NCBI GenBank assembly: GCA_001632435.1 | Contig: KV424015.1 | Location: 1 to 64,000 of the forward strand | Direction of reading: 5' to 3' | Source: Calocera cornea HHB12733 | Lineage: Eukaryota > Basidiomycota > Dacrymycetes > Dacrymycetales > Dacrymycetaceae | Length of the DNA: 64,000 nucleotides | Shown here: positions 31,984 through 44,883 of the stretch, in pieces | Position numbering within the stretch: the first letter of the stretch is position 1 | Layout: the number at the start of each line of letters is the position of its first letter | The notes under the pieces: model-generated | Told to the model about the DNA's origin: nothing | What the model saw: the letters and a program-made list of their open reading frames with translations, nothing else | Databases searched by the model: none | Made by a program: the position numbers and the translations under genes

Positions 31984-34901
31984 ATGCCTCCTGACCGCAA
32001 CAGACGTTCCAACGCTGCACGCGTCGTATGCACATCTTTCTTCACCCATGCTTTGGCACTCACTCTGATCAGAGCCGGAAGGCGTCGACACGATCAAGCA
32101 CGAGCGACGATACCGAAGAGGGCGACAAAACGAACAAGGAAGAGGGAGGACAATCCACGAAGAGCGAGTACTTCTTACGTTCTCCATTCTCAACGTCTGT
32201 TGATACCGAGGCAAGATGGCACCAGAGAACTCCCACCCCGAACTTCAAAGGCAGGTACGTGTTATTCACTTTTTTCTTGAGCGTTGTGGCTCAGACGATT
32301 GGAAAGCATCGAGAAGACAGAAGACAGGTACGTGTATGCACCTTTTCAATTCGAGTCCGACTGCTCATTCAAGTGAAAACGATACAGATGATGCGCCGGT
32401 GCAACGGGGTGTGGATGAGGATGGTATTAATGGTGCGTGTATGCGACGTTCCCTCGGTAACCGTTACTCATTCCATGAAAGAGGCAGAGCTACAGGTGTT
32501 ATTGGGCTTCAGCCCGGAGGAGCTTGAGCAGCAAGGGTTCCGTGGAGCCGTGATTGGAGGGGAATCGTCAAGCATAGACGTTCCTCCGCTATCAGGAGTC
32601 AAGAAGACCACAATCGCGGCATGGGAAAAAGAGACCGCGAGGCAACTAGGCGCTCGGCTCGCTGTATGCTCATGGGTCAATCTGTTTCTGCTACTGACTG
32701 TTCTGTTCTGTTCAGGTTCGGCAAGCTGCGCGCTTGGACACAAGCGGGACGACCCCTCTGCCCGTCATCGATTACCGCGACGAAGAGCAGGACGTGGTTT
32801 GGTCACCGACCCCAACCATTCGTCAGGATCCCGATGCACCGTCTGACGATGACTCGGAATTTCGTGAACCCAACCGACAGACGAACCCACTCTGGAGGGG
32901 ATCAATAGCTGAAGAATACTCTCGCCCTGACACGCTGGAGCGTATTGTTCGTATGTACAAGCAGAAACAACGCAGGGAGAATGGCGCAAGCTCCGACGAT
33001 GCGGAGCAATCTTCGGATGAAGAGGTCGAAGCCACCGAACCTATCGATACGGAACCGCTCACTCAAGCTCTGATTAGTACGTCCTTTCGATGACAATGGG
33101 CAATGAATGATATTGACGATGCTTCCAGCACTTCCTCCACGAACTAAGCTAGAGAAGGTGAGTCGACTCTTGAGACTTTGAACCAGCTCTGATTCGCATC
33201 GACTAGTTTTATGACAACCTGGACATGAATGATGCAATTATAGGACCGATACCGCGTAGGAAAGATGGCAATGTATTGCCCATTTGCTAAGTCTGCATTG
33301 TACGTACTTCACTGAATGCTGGTACAGGTTCCGAATCCGAAGAAGCGCAAACGCAACGCCCAGTCATCGCGAGCCACGGTCACGGTGAGTTTTGATCCCT
33401 CCCATCTTCAGGGCCGTTGTGATATGCTATCCAGAAGAGCAAGAAGCCCCGTAAGAGCAAAGTTCGTTCTCTTCATTCCCGACTCCGTGCTTTACTGAGG
33501 GTATTTGTACTACTTTAGAAATCACCGCTGCCAGTCTCGGACCCGGCACCCGCAGAACCTCTGCCTACGACACGAGATAAAGCTGGCTCTGCAAAACAAC
33601 CCATATCAGTCCATCCCCCATTGCAGATTATGCCTCAAAAGCATCATGCACATCAACTACAAGCATACTCTCGCCCACTGCAGCTCAGCTTACAAAAGTG
33701 CAAAGGGATAGTACACATCTTTATAGGCTTCCTTCATGCCTATCCCCATCGCACTCTCTTGGGCAACTTCGTGATCAAGGCGACCGTCGCCGTGAATGGA
33801 GAGCTTCGCAAGCAAGCGGAAGAAAGGAATATGCATACGAAAGACAGAGAAACTCCGGCTAGCGATCTCCCTTCAGAAGACGGTGTTGATGACGATCACG
33901 ACGACGATCAGCAGGAGCCGAACAGGCCAGAGGAGAGCGAGCAACCAGACGAGCGCGATGAGGACAAGCTGGGCGAAGATGCGCAAGACGATGACGACCT
34001 AGAGAAAGCCGGCCTTGCAGAGAACGCAGCCGTAGAAGTGGATTTCAAGCGGTGCCCGCACGCCTTCTGGGTTGTACGTGGTCGCAGGTCATCTTGGCTC
34101 AGATTAACCAGTCTTGTTCTTCATACAGGTTACAGACTCGGGCTGGTGGCTCCGGTCCTTGATGAAAAGCAAGGCCCGGTTACTCGTGCAAGCGCACTGG
34201 GCCGCAGCGCTTTCCGGGCCGCAAGATCTGGTGAAGGAGCGCGTGAAGCGGCTTCTCCTGCATGGGAATTTTTGTCAGGAAATCTTCGATCCTCTCCAAG
34301 TGAGTGAGGGGCAACAGTCTACGGTTGCGTGCGCTCACGCTCAATTCCATGCAGTCTGCCAGCAAGCCCAAGAACGCGTTCAGGAACCCTATTCTCTCCT
34401 GGCTGATCGCGTTGGTATATTGGGCTCCATCGGGTGGTTCGAGCGAAGCGTACAAGTACAGAAGGTTGTACGCCAAGGCTACGCCTTTCCTCATCGCTTT
34501 CGCCGCCACGACGGTGAGGATACCCCTGATCACCTCGTTCTGCTGTGGCTGAAGGATGCATGACCCTAGATCCACAATGCATTAGAATCGTATGCATCTG
34601 GCGTACAGACAGCCTTGCGTATCAACATTAGAGTGGAGCGAGAGCACTATTTCACCTATCTCGGTCATCTCGCTAAATATGAAAAGATTAAGCCGGGCCG
34701 GTACGAGAAGCTGCTCGCGGATTTCGGCGCTACGTGTCAGTAAGTGCAAACGTATACAGACTGGCTACGTTCTGTATCTGATTACTGGTCAGAGACCCTA
34801 AAACCCTTTGCGATGCTCGCAATGTATGCATCGGCCGTCACACACCAGCCCAAGATAACGCGAAAGAGGATGAGATGCCGTTCAACTCGGACGAGGAGTG
34901 A
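31984..34901 (+). CDS. DUF6532 protein (copy 2)
   Basis: A gene with many small exons; the model is approximate. The ATG at 31984 gives MPPDRNRRSNAARV, then acidic and Ser-rich linkers (D-D-T-E-E-G-D-K-T-N; S-S-D-D-A-E-Q-S-S-D-E-E). The DUF6532 part begins near 33640 (Y-S-R-P-L-Q-L-S-L-Q-K-C), with a very acidic insert around 33850-34010. It continues F-R-N-P-I-L-S-W-L-I-A-L-V-Y-W and the signature L-I-A-F-A-A-T-T-V...L-H-A-L-E-S-Y-A-S-G, then Y-F-T-Y-L-G-H-L. A GTAAGT intron after G-A-T-C leads to a last exon ending F-N-S-D-E-E at 34901. Function unknown. It lies directly after repeat array A. Confidence 0.65.
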
Positions 34902-35276
34902 TTTCGGACGGTTCCGCTAGTATTTCTGCAACACGCATTCCCTACTTCACCTTGTAGGAACACCAGTAGTTAAGGCAACGATGCCACCATACAATGTACT
35001 GTGTGATAACACGATACTGTGTATGTCTCACGGTAACTTTTGCGGCAGGGCACCCTCTTCAGGCTGGAATGCCGCTGCATTGCATTACGAAAGCTGTAGT
35101 CACGATGGGACCCGGACATCATGCATTTCACTGCCCCACGGGACCGTGGATTAGCTGCATGAATCCAACAGTCATCACTTCGAAGAACAAACAGCGTAAC
35201 TAGGCCGAGCAGATGTCCAATCAACACGATGCTCACAACGCCACCGCGGAATACCGGTGACTCCCGATTCACTCAA
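34902..35276. other. Short intergenic stretch
   Basis: Nothing recognised between DUF6532 gene 2 and the duplicated fragment. Confidence 0.4.
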
Positions 35277-35719
35277 CTGTATACGAGGTACCAGAACAGA
35301 TGGCATATCCATCCTTACCCGGGCCCGAAGGCGTCCACCATTGGTCAGGTATCATCGTAGAATTCGAGTGCAAAGGAAGCCGCTCGAGCCTGCCATCGGA
35401 TAACGCCCGAAGAATCGTATTTCCCTTGATACACAGCCAGGTCGCGTATGCTCCTCCTGAAGGAGGTGTGTGATAGCAACCAAACTGCACTCTGTGCCAG
35501 GCGCTTCGTCCTGGCGCGTGAGTTCCACCGCATGTTGGTCGTATCGACGCGTGGATTCTGAAGCGCCAGCTGCGGGACGCGGCACGTCGATGCTGTCGGA
35601 CAATGACGTACTCGGTCCGCTTTCCGGAGTAGGTGGACGTTGAAAGTCGAAAACCGGATCGGACTTGGAGAGCCAGTGCGCCTGCGCAATGACCAGGCTG
35701 TCCTCGCTGCCGTCCGAAT
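35277..35719 (-). pseudogene. Truncated duplicate of the 49.4-51.8 kb gene
   Basis: This 443-bp segment is a close copy, in the same orientation, of 51148-51589 inside the unknown gene on the minus strand. Long runs are identical. The copy carries a 2-bp insertion (GGTGTGTGATAG against GGTGTGATAG) that shifts the frame. It lacks both the start and the last three quarters of the gene. Sequence on either side is not shared. A broken fragment left by a local partial duplication. Confidence 0.88.
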
Positions 35720-35997
35720 TACTGCCCGTTAGCCTGAGACACTGGACAACCATTTCTGAAGTAATGATCAAGATGATACTGAGTAATCGGTATTCGAGTA
35801 AGGCGTGACCGTCTTCCGGGGTCACCTCGGTATGCCAGCCTTGCCATATCGGGACGACCAGCGGAAGCAAAACGAATGGCTCATTCGTTTTGCCTCCGCA
35901 GCGTTGCATCACGATAATCATCATCGACGCGTCACGCGCGTTCCTTGTTCTTCTAGCCACGCTCCTCACCTCTTGGCGCATACATCACACTCCTTGG

Positions 35998-38900
35998 ATG
36001 TTAATAGGCTCTACAATGACAAGGGGCCTATCTTCCGACTTCAGCGCTTCGAGCCACTTTCTGAAAGCACTTCCTCTTCGATCGATTCATATCCCCAATA
36101 ATGGCGAGGTGCACAGCGGTGCAGGCGACTGGCAGAAGACTCTACACGGCCTACCCGCTTCTCTCCGAACGGACGCAGAGCACTATTTTGAGGAGCTTTT
36201 GTTCGATGACTCCCGCCAGGATATCGTCGCTGCAATGCTGGCGAAGCCACTCGGTGATGGAAAGCACCTGAAGACCGGCATTCGCTACCAGCAACTAAAG
36301 TACTGTGCCAGCGATCTTCTGGACTGGGCAGCCCAAGGGATCGAGTTCGAGTACCTCAGTGCGCAGTACGCACAGGGAAGGGGGCCGCCTCCGCCGCTTC
36401 CCCGAGCTCTGAACGTTCCGATTGATTACTATTATCATCCAACGCAGTCCACCGATAGCGGAATGCGATCCGGAAGAAAGTATATTCGCGCAGTAAACGC
36501 CTTCGCTGATCGAATGGAACGACTTTTTGAAGCTGTCCGAGGCTTGGTTACGGGACGCGCCATCATGCCCGCCAAAGAATCGCATGCGGATTCTGCTCAT
36601 CTCGCTTGGATGCGAAACTTAGAGACACAGTCTGCAGGATTGGCCGGCTTTGCCAACTTGTTCCACGCAGCTGCATGTTTACGAGCTTTTGCGGTGCGTA
36701 AGCAAGCTTATGGGAGACTCAATCTGACACGTCGATAGGACATGAAATGGGATGTTAATGGGATGCCCTTACTGCCTGAATACCTGCAGAAGTTTGGGTC
36801 ACCGGCGAATGCACTTCGTCCCATCATCCTGTCCGCCTTCTTCAGTCCTCTAGCGCTCTTGATCGATACACTGGTATACAAGGACAATTTTCCCGTTCAT
36901 TTGGCAGCTCAGGTTTGTCCCATTGCATATGCTAATGAATGTCATATACTGATGAGGTATTATTGCTAGAAGTTTTGCGAGCAGGGCTCCACCGTTCCCT
37001 ACTCAGCTGTGGATCCAGATACTTGGGGTTGCCGAGCAGCCGCACAGCTCGTTGTTCGAATGATGATACAATTGGCGTTCAGTACCCGCTTGGAAGAACC
37101 AACCCTTCTTGCTGAGCTGGTGCCGGAGTGGTTCCGAGATTGGGCGATCATCAGTCGGGCTCTTCGCACTCAAGGAGACAACACTCCTCCCACTAGCCAA
37201 CCTTCGACTATCAACCCGTCCCATCTACGTAGGGATTCCGAGCAACACTTCCAGGACACCTCCCGAGCTATTATGGAGGATTATCAGCTTGGTCATGATG
37301 TGTACAGACAATCGCCGTGGCACGAACGGGATGTGACGCTGGTGGACGATGACCCAGCGGAGAATACCGACGTGGACGATCTCGATCCTTGCGATCTTCC
37401 AGAGTATTCAAAGCCTGTCCCACCGGAGACATGCGCTTTATCTCTGCAGGAGGAAGACGATAGTCACAGCAATGGAGCAGCTACTACAGACCCGCCTACA
37501 CGGATCTCTGCCTTTCAAGAAACTGGCAGTGATCGATCTCTGTTACCTACACGTCCCTCAGAGAGTGACTCGGACTGTACTAGCACTCAAGCTCCACAGC
37601 TGCGTTCATCGAGCCCGTTATCAACCATGCCTCCGTATTCCCTTCGACAAGATTCAGGTCGCTCGCCAGCGCCTGCTGCAGAGCAACGACGTGAGAAGCG
37701 CGCGTCGAACCTAGGGTCGTCGCATGGATCTCTGAGCAAAGGGAAGGTCACAAGAACAAAGCCGACGAAGCGATTGAAAGGAACAACCAAGGGATCCGAG
37801 AAGCAAGTGCGATTCTGCACGCCGGTTAGAGAAGTTGAGGTCGATGGCCTAATTGATGACGCCTCACAGAATGGTAACAACATGGCCGAAGTCCGTGAGA
37901 CAATCGCCGCGCAGGACCGTTTCTCGACTCTCTTTCCTGCGCCTGCCGTCGACGAGAGCGAGGCTGGGAAGGAAATGATCGCCGAGGTCGAGCTCGTCCC
38001 ATCCAGCAGCACCACCATCGAGCAAGAGAGCGCCGTGCTTCCCTCTGCGCCTGCCGTCGACGAGAGCGAGGCTGGGAAGGAAATGATCGCCGAGGTCGAG
38101 CTCGTCCCGTCCAGCAGCACCACCATCGAGCAAGAGAGCGCCGTGCTTCCCTCTGCGCCTGCCGTCGACGAGAGCGAGGCTGGGAAGGAAATGATCGCCG
38201 AGGTCGAGCTCGTCCCGTCCAGCAGCACCACTATCGAGCAAGAGAGCGCCGTGCTTCCCTCTGCGCCTGCCGTCGACGAGAGCGAGGCTGGGAAGGAAAT
38301 GATCGCCGAGGTCGAGCTCGTCCCGTCCAGCAGCACCACCATCGAGCAAGAGAGCGCCGTGCTCCCCTCTGCGCCTGCCGTCGACGACAATGAATCGCGA
38401 GAGGCGATCAGGTCCAATGAAATTGAGCTACAAATAGAGACCAACCATCCTCGTGCGATGGAGCTTATGACTGCAACTATCAGCGGAGATGTCTTGTTCG
38501 ATGAAGACATACCACATTCTGGAACATCGACATCTATTGGTGATTCTGGGCACCGCGTGACGACGTCTGCGCCCAAGCGGCCCTTCGAAGAGTTGAACGC
38601 AGAGGAGGGTGAGACAGATGCTGTTGCTGAATCTTTGTCAGAGGACGGGCCAGCACGCAAGCGGCCCAGACTTGATTCCACGGTGATCTCCAGTGATTCA
38701 GATACACGAGATGCGGATGCTCATGGGCATGCTCGAATGTTCGACGCTGACGGCGCTGAGAAGCTGGCAGACCTTGCGGAGCATTTACTCCGGGTGGATA
38801 TCGAAGCCGACTGGGAGGCACTGAACGCGGTGGATGAAAATGACCTCCATCCCAGCTCTCACCCAGCGCTGTCGGCGAACATATCGAAGGTGTACTCCTC

Positions 38901-40797
38901 GGTTCGTTCATATCAACATCAAGTTTTCGGCAGACTGACTGGTGACGTTTTGCATACAGATGGCACCTTTGGCTGAAGGAAAGCCGGAAATGTTCGTTGA
39001 GACTGCTTCGAAAACTCTTGAGGAGGAGATAGAGAAAATTGCCGGCATCAAAGGGGCTTGGGTAAGTAAGTTTCTTCAGGATTCCGTGTGACATTCTTAA
39101 TAGCATCAACAGACAAGTAAAGAGATTTCTTTTGATCGAGGAAATCTCATTGTGAAGTTCCCGAGGCGACCGGGTTGTTACAATGTGGGTAGTCGTTAAT
39201 TGTTGATCATCCAATTCTGTTCATAATGCCGGGCGCAGGACAGGGCATTGAAACAGCTTAGAAAGCTGGCCGATGTTACAACGATCGTTCCATCCCCCGA
39301 AAGTGCCACTCAGTGGCAAACAGAAGGACGGTGGTCTCCTCCGGGCAGCAATGTGCTATATGTGCGATCCGACAAGTGGATGACATATGATCATGGAACG
39401 GCCCTCGACCTCTTTCGCGAGTACAGAACCATCATCGTGCGAGATCTGAGAGGCAACACTGGCCTCACCTTCACGGAGAAGTGCCTCAGCTCGGAAAGGG
39501 ACTTTCTCAATCCACGGCCCGTGCAGGGTACGCCAATCTTCCCTTTGACAGTCTCGGAACCCTCGATTACTTACTAATACTGAGCAGCTCAATCACGACT
39601 GCCAAGAACCGAAATGTCCAAGTCAGAGGAAAGGGGTGAAATCACCGAATGGCACATTTCCTTCAGAAAGTTCTTCAAGATACTGCGGTCGTCGACCATA
39701 CGACATCCGATACTGAAGTTCCATCGCGACAATGTGCCCACGACAGTGGACTTTCCTGCAGCTCCGCTATTGAAGTGGGTATCATTGTAGTGACAGGCTA
39801 CAGTCAGTGCTGATTGAGCTATAGGAAACTGGCCTCATGCACGTGGGCATGGGACAACTCATGCCGTGCGTATCCCGATATGGACTTCCCACTAGGCTTG
39901 TTCCGCTGGGAGGAATACCGAACGGCCGGTGTATACGACCCATTGTATCAAGAAACCTCTGGCCTCGACACAGTAATCAGTGTACGATGTGGACGAATGC
40001 TCTTCCTTCAACATGACTCTAGAGCAAAGACAGCATTGCCTAACGAAGAAGAGGAGACAAAATGGCTCGAATACTCGTGCCGAGGAGTGGTTGTAGAGTG
40101 TGGTGATGTCATGTGAGTCTTGGCATCGGAGTTTGGCACTGCGCTCACTTGCGGTTAGGTTCCACTCTGGGGAATTGCTGCAAACGTGTCTATCACTCGA
40201 GCACGCCGTGATTCAGGGGTCCAACTTCCTCTCGGCATCTTGCATCACAAGCATGTACGAGACGGTTTTGCGTGTGTCCCAAGGTGATGACCGACGCTTG
40301 AGGAACTTCGACCCCAAGAGTGTTCGTTACCTCTTTGCGATTATCGTGTGGACGGGTATGACGATCAGACTGCATTCTTCGATGCGAACATTGGATTGGC
40401 CTGGCTGGAAAGCTCGTGCAGTGGAGCAAATGCATGCACCCTGTCAGTGCTTCTTCTTGACATTACTTCGTTTGTCGACTGATTTGGCAAAACAGATGCA
40501 CACGCGTTGAATAAAGTGTCCGATATTGCGCTTGCGTGCTTGTCCGTGCTCGACCTGTGTGCCAGCCAAGATCAAACGTGCACAGGGCACGGCAAAGACC
40601 AGCAACTGCTTGACGAGCTTAATAGCGGACAGATGAGACCTTTGGCAGAAAGATGGACACGTTGGATTATTCACACCCTTTGGAAGTCCGAGGAAGCCTT
40701 CCAAGTTTGGTGCATCGACAACATCCAACCGTCTTGGCGATATCGCGCAAAGCTGCAACTGGATCGTTTGCAGCGAAACTGTGTCTCGCAACCTTGA
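35998..40797 (+). CDS. Large protein with degenerate JmjC-like domain and 36-aa repeats
   Basis: About ten exons with clean phase-compatible introns give roughly 1,450 residues. The first ~350 residues form a helical region of unknown family (D-W-Q-K-T-L-H-G-L-P; W-F-R-D-W-A-I-I). A long disordered middle holds four near-identical 36-residue repeats (37939-38370) and basic patches (A-P-K-R-P-F-E-E-L). The C-terminal part resembles the cupin barrel of mushroom JmjC proteins: S-G-L-D-T-V-I-S-V-R-C-G-R-M-L-F-L, then G-D-V-M-F-H-S-G-E-L-L-Q and V-I-Q-G-S-N-F-L. The usual iron ligands (HxD and the distal His) are not where expected, reading about Y-Q-E and Q, so catalysis is doubtful. Start could be 35998 or 36016. 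Likely nuclear; role unknown. Confidence 0.62.
37939..38390 (+). repeat. Four 108-bp coding tandem repeats plus a partial fifth
   Basis: Units start at 37939, 38047, 38155 and 38263, with a partial unit from 38371. Each encodes 36 residues beginning A-P-A-V-D-E-S-E-A-G-K-E-M. Copies differ at only a few bases (CCA/CCG, ACC/ACT, CTT/CTC), so the array is young or homogenised. Confidence 0.95.
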
Positions 40798-41331
40798 AGC
40801 ATGCGATAGCTTGGCATAACCACTTGGCAGAGGCCGGCTCGCGCGGAAAATTGTATAACTATGCGTAACCTTAAGTTAGTACATTGACACATCCACAAAA
40901 TGTGAGAACCAGTTTTGCGACTCGGAGGCCAGCAACGTCAGTTCATTTGCTCGAAGCCGATGACCACGCCCTTGGCGTACAAGGCACACTCATTCCTGTG
41001 TTATCATAAGCTCTAACTTATTAACTTGAACGTAACTGTCTGGATCTTTGGGCTAATAGATGTATAGGGCTTCTTAATCCTTGGGTTGAGCAGAGTAGAG
41101 GGTCTAGTCACAACGGAGCATGAGGCACAACTCCAAGATCACTGCGCAGCAGGTGTAGCAACTATCTAGGGAAGTACTGGGCGTGACTACGAAGTCCGCG
41201 CGGAGTGAGAATGATGAACCTATTAGCGCGTGCGGTGCCAGTGGCAAAGCTGCTCGTTACCCGTCTGTCGCTTCACCAGCACTTGCATCTGCCTTTCCTC
41301 ACAGACGAAGAGTCTAATCAACCCTCTCTCA
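40798..41331. other. Intergenic, no gene seen
   Basis: About 530 bp between the JmjC-like gene and the first F-box-like gene. No repeat or supported gene. Confidence 0.45.
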
Positions 41332-43015
41332 ATGCATACCCGCACAGGAGAACGTGAAGCTACACACTACCAGCGACCGTACACGGTCGTGGAGATGGTC
41401 ATCCAGTTGGTGTTAATCTGGATGGCAGACCATGAGTCTCATCGCTCCAGCGTAATCACGACTGCGCAAACGAACACACTCTGGTATCGGTTCGCCGTCC
41501 GTGTGCGCTGGAGATTGTTGGGCACTGGAGACTTATTCCACCTGGTTCATTTGATGAGGGAAGCTGAGACGAGGGAAGAGCGTTCAACATCGGTCAATGT
41601 GCGATTCAACGTCTGCACCTCTCACTATGTTGTCGAGCTGATAACATGTCCCCACACAGCTGAAGGACTCATGGAAGCATTTCATCAAGCACGTCAAGAG
41701 CGTGAATCTCTTGTTAGTAGAGGCACCGATGATGATCACGCATCAGCAAATAGGAGCAAGCAATGGTCCGGGGTGCTCGCGCGAAGGCCGATCGCTTCTA
41801 GCGGATCTTCCCCCGATGCTACTCACTCCACTGTTTCCTTCGCTTGAGGTTGTTCAAGTGACTACAAATCGACCTGAATCTCTCAAGCTGATATCGTCTT
41901 GGCTCACACGGGAGGTAACCATCCTCTCGCTCACAGCGCAAGACGTCGAACTCGATGTGGACACCTGGCAGCACGAGTGGAGCCGATTCCTCGATGACGT
42001 AGGCACGCGAACGGGGGGCTTGCAATCGTTATCGTTCAACGGCATCCATTCGCTGAGAGATACAACTCCCAACAGCCTTCACAAAGTCGTGCTAGCAAAC
42101 AGGGCCAGTATACAGAAGATACAAATAAGGACGAGCGTATTGCCGCCGATGATGTTCGCTGCGCTTGCCCAGTGCTCGCGACTTAATCTTCTCGAAGCCA
42201 AGCAAGCTGAAACTAGCTCTACCCAACAGAGCTGTAGCTGTACCTCTCCAGGACCTACCACGGGCGACTCAGCACTGCAGTTACATGTCTCTTTGGACGC
42301 GATATGCTCGATGATACCCAACATCGCCGTGTATCCCAGGCGTATTACTCTCGTTTGCGAACTGAACGCATCGACCTCGAACCCTATCCAAAGATTGCTG
42401 CACATCGTCGGTGGTACATTCAAGGACACAACCCAGCTCACAATCGCGCTTTCGCTGCCAGCTGGGGTGCCGGGACTATCGGTACCAGTTGCCTGGGCGG
42501 ACTTCGTGGTCATCGCACATCGACTGGCTCATATCAAGCAACTCCACATTCACATTGATCTGGGCCACCGTTTGGCTATAGAAGATATTGATCTCATCGC
42601 ATTCATTGAGCGTTTGCCGACGCTGGAAGAACTCATCTGCTTATGGAACAGAACTGAACCTCTGCAAGTAGAACTGGCAGAGTACCCTTATCTGTCCTGG
42701 GCCGCTGTCGTGCACATAGCTGGAAGAAACACCAACCTCCGATATTTGTATCTTGAGCACATCGATGTGGAACGCCTGCTCGACGTGCCCCGTACGGCGG
42801 TTCGCTCCCAACATCTGCATGTCCGTGCGAGGATGATCACTACGGGTAGTCTGTGGCGGACAGCGCTGGTGCTTCAAATCACTCCATTGTACATGTCTCT
42901 GGCGGTGGACGACACCCAGCAGGCCGAAATGGTAGCAAAGGCTATGCAATACGTAAAGGAAGCATACAAGGGCCGAACTGTCCTTCGCACGGTGGGCGAA
43001 ACCAGGGAGGAGTGA
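41332..43015 (+). CDS. F-box/LRR-like protein
   Basis: The ATG at 41332 gives MHTRTGEREATHYQRPYTVV, followed by a weak F-box-like helix region (V-E-M-V-I-Q-L-V-L-I-W and N-T-L-W-Y-R-F-A). A short intron (GTTAGT...CATCAG, 34 nt, near 41714-41747) moves the frame into L-L-A-D-L-P-P-M-L-L-T-P-L-F-P-S-L-E-V-V. This is the typical opening of the degenerate leucine-rich half in mushroom F-box proteins. Repeating L-x-x-L strands continue to the stop at 43015 (total ~550 residues). Such proteins recruit substrates to SCF ubiquitin ligases. It is convergent with the similar gene at 43152-44730, 136 bp away. Confidence 0.6.
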
Positions 43016-43151
43016 CTTGAGGACACGTCCTACAAAGTTCAAGGATTGGTGGTCCGAGGCTGTTGTTATGTGATTGGTTCTCGAGTACGCGTGGGAAGAG
43101 GGAGTAATATAATTGTCACCAATGATGACTAGCAATGTGAATTACAATTAG

Positions 43152-44730
43152 TTATGTGCAACGACTAGGATCGGCCTCTTCTTTTGTTATAGCAGCTGCA
43201 AATCGAGAAACTTTACCCAGTCTCGTTATGAGGCAAGGTAAGGGTTTCATGACATCCTGATCCGACTCCATAATCAGCCGCAAGTCAGGGCTGGCGAGGC
43301 TTAGGATACTGGCTAATTCTGCGACCGAGGGAAGTACTGGTTGATCGACACGGAGCGAAGCCAGGGAAGTGCCTAGTACGGCTATCTCTTGAAAGGCGGT
43401 GAAGTCGAGTACACTGATGCGGAGTGTTCTCATTCTGAGAGCCGCTGCGGCACATGCAAGAACGCCTTGATAGGTGAGATTGCCACTTTGAGCAATGCCG
43501 CATCGTCCCCATTCTTGACGCCAGCGGAGAGTAAGATGTTCCAAAGTAGCACTCCACGCCCTCCCGATTGTCAGAAGATCGTCATCGTTGATACTGAAGG
43601 CGATCTCAAGATTTGAACGGAAGTCGAGGATGCGAATGTCGCCGCATCTATAGAGAGGGCGGAGCTGTTGCCATGAGAGGGCGAAGTCCAGTGGCGTCTG
43701 GGAACTGTTGAGATAGATCGACAACAGTTGAACACGAGTGCATGCGTCTGCCACGCAATATGACAGGGAAAGTATACTCTTGACGTCGGCCTCCAGTAGA
43801 ATGACGAGCTCGATGCGGTTTGCGTGGCGACCTACGAGCCGCAATAGACTTGCTGTATGCCTCAAGTCACCGTCTAGCTGAAGACGTCTCAAGTTCGGTA
43901 AGGTTTCGTTCGAGGTGAGCATGCCGCGATCCAGAATTGTAGAGGTCGGAATCATCGCCGTATTAGTTATCGTAAGATAGCGAAGGGAACTGAAGCGCAG
44001 AAGACATGCTAAGGTAGCCTCAGTTAAGAGCACCCCAGGCACTGTCAATGTATGCGGGTGGCGCAAAGCTCGAATCGTCTGCTCGAACAAGGAGGATGCT
44101 TCCGCAGTAATTGACGTATCGAATGAGCCTCTCAGTTCGAAGAGCTCGAGTTGGGGAGCTAAGCGAAGTGTTTGTGAAAAGAGGGCAACGAATCCGGCTC
44201 GCCAAGCGGTGGGTATGCCCATCGCGTGGATCGACAATTGAACCACAGTGTGAAGCATGAGTGCCGACGAGACGTCGAAGTTGCCAGCATGCGGGAATGT
44301 CAGATAGAGCTTTCGGACATTTGGAAGCAACGGGATGTCGTAAATCTGCTGCTGTAACGCGCGAAGAGCCTCTCGATAGCGACCTGCAGTTCCTTGGCAT
44401 TGGAAGTCCGCGTGGACTTCCTGTATGCAGCCGGTGTAGAACAGAATGACGTCCTTCACCTTTGGAAAGTTAACGGCAGTAAAGTGGACATTGAAGACTA
44501 CTCACACATTTGTGTTCCTTGCTTAGATGCTGGAGTGTGGATGGCGAGGTTGCCACAATCGTTTGGAGGGAGTGCAGATGCTTGCTTACGGCTCGTTTCC
44601 ATATGAACGACAAGGCTAGTTGCGTGAACCGAGAGTGAGCGAGAGCCATGTTCAGGTAGTTATGAGGATAAGCAGGTAACTCTTCAATTATGAGACGAAC
44701 GACCTCTTCGATAGTCCAGATACGATGCAT
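43152..44730 (-). CDS. F-box/LRR-like protein
   Basis: Two exons give about 510 residues. The ATG at 44728-44730 opens MHRIWTIEEVVRLIIEEL, a good match to the F-box start of mushroom F-box proteins, followed by S-F-I-W-K-R-A-V-S-K-H-L. An intron after E-H-K-C leads to V-K-D-V-I-L-F-Y-T-G-C. The rest is a degenerate leucine-rich repeat solenoid (L-P-N-V-R-K-L-Y-L-T-F; S-L-R-Y-L-T-I-T; L-P-N-L-R-R-L-Q-L-D). It ends E-A-D-P-S-R-C-T at 43152. Expected to act as substrate receptor of an SCF complex. It may be a distant paralogue of its convergent neighbour. Confidence 0.75.
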
Positions 44731-44883
44731 TCTTAGTGGTGGCAGAACGAATGAAGTCCAAGAGTGCCGCCGGGAACCCATAGACCGCCGCGTGTATATG
44801 ACACCGAGGGTTCTCAAAAGCGGCCGACGCGTCTGCCTCACTCTCTCCTAAACTTGCACGTTCACCACTGACGCATCCTCGCG

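Noticed and set aside
37587..38681. 364-codon minus-strand open frame
   Set aside because: Antisense shadow of the JmjC-like gene's repeat region; openness is produced by the repeats.
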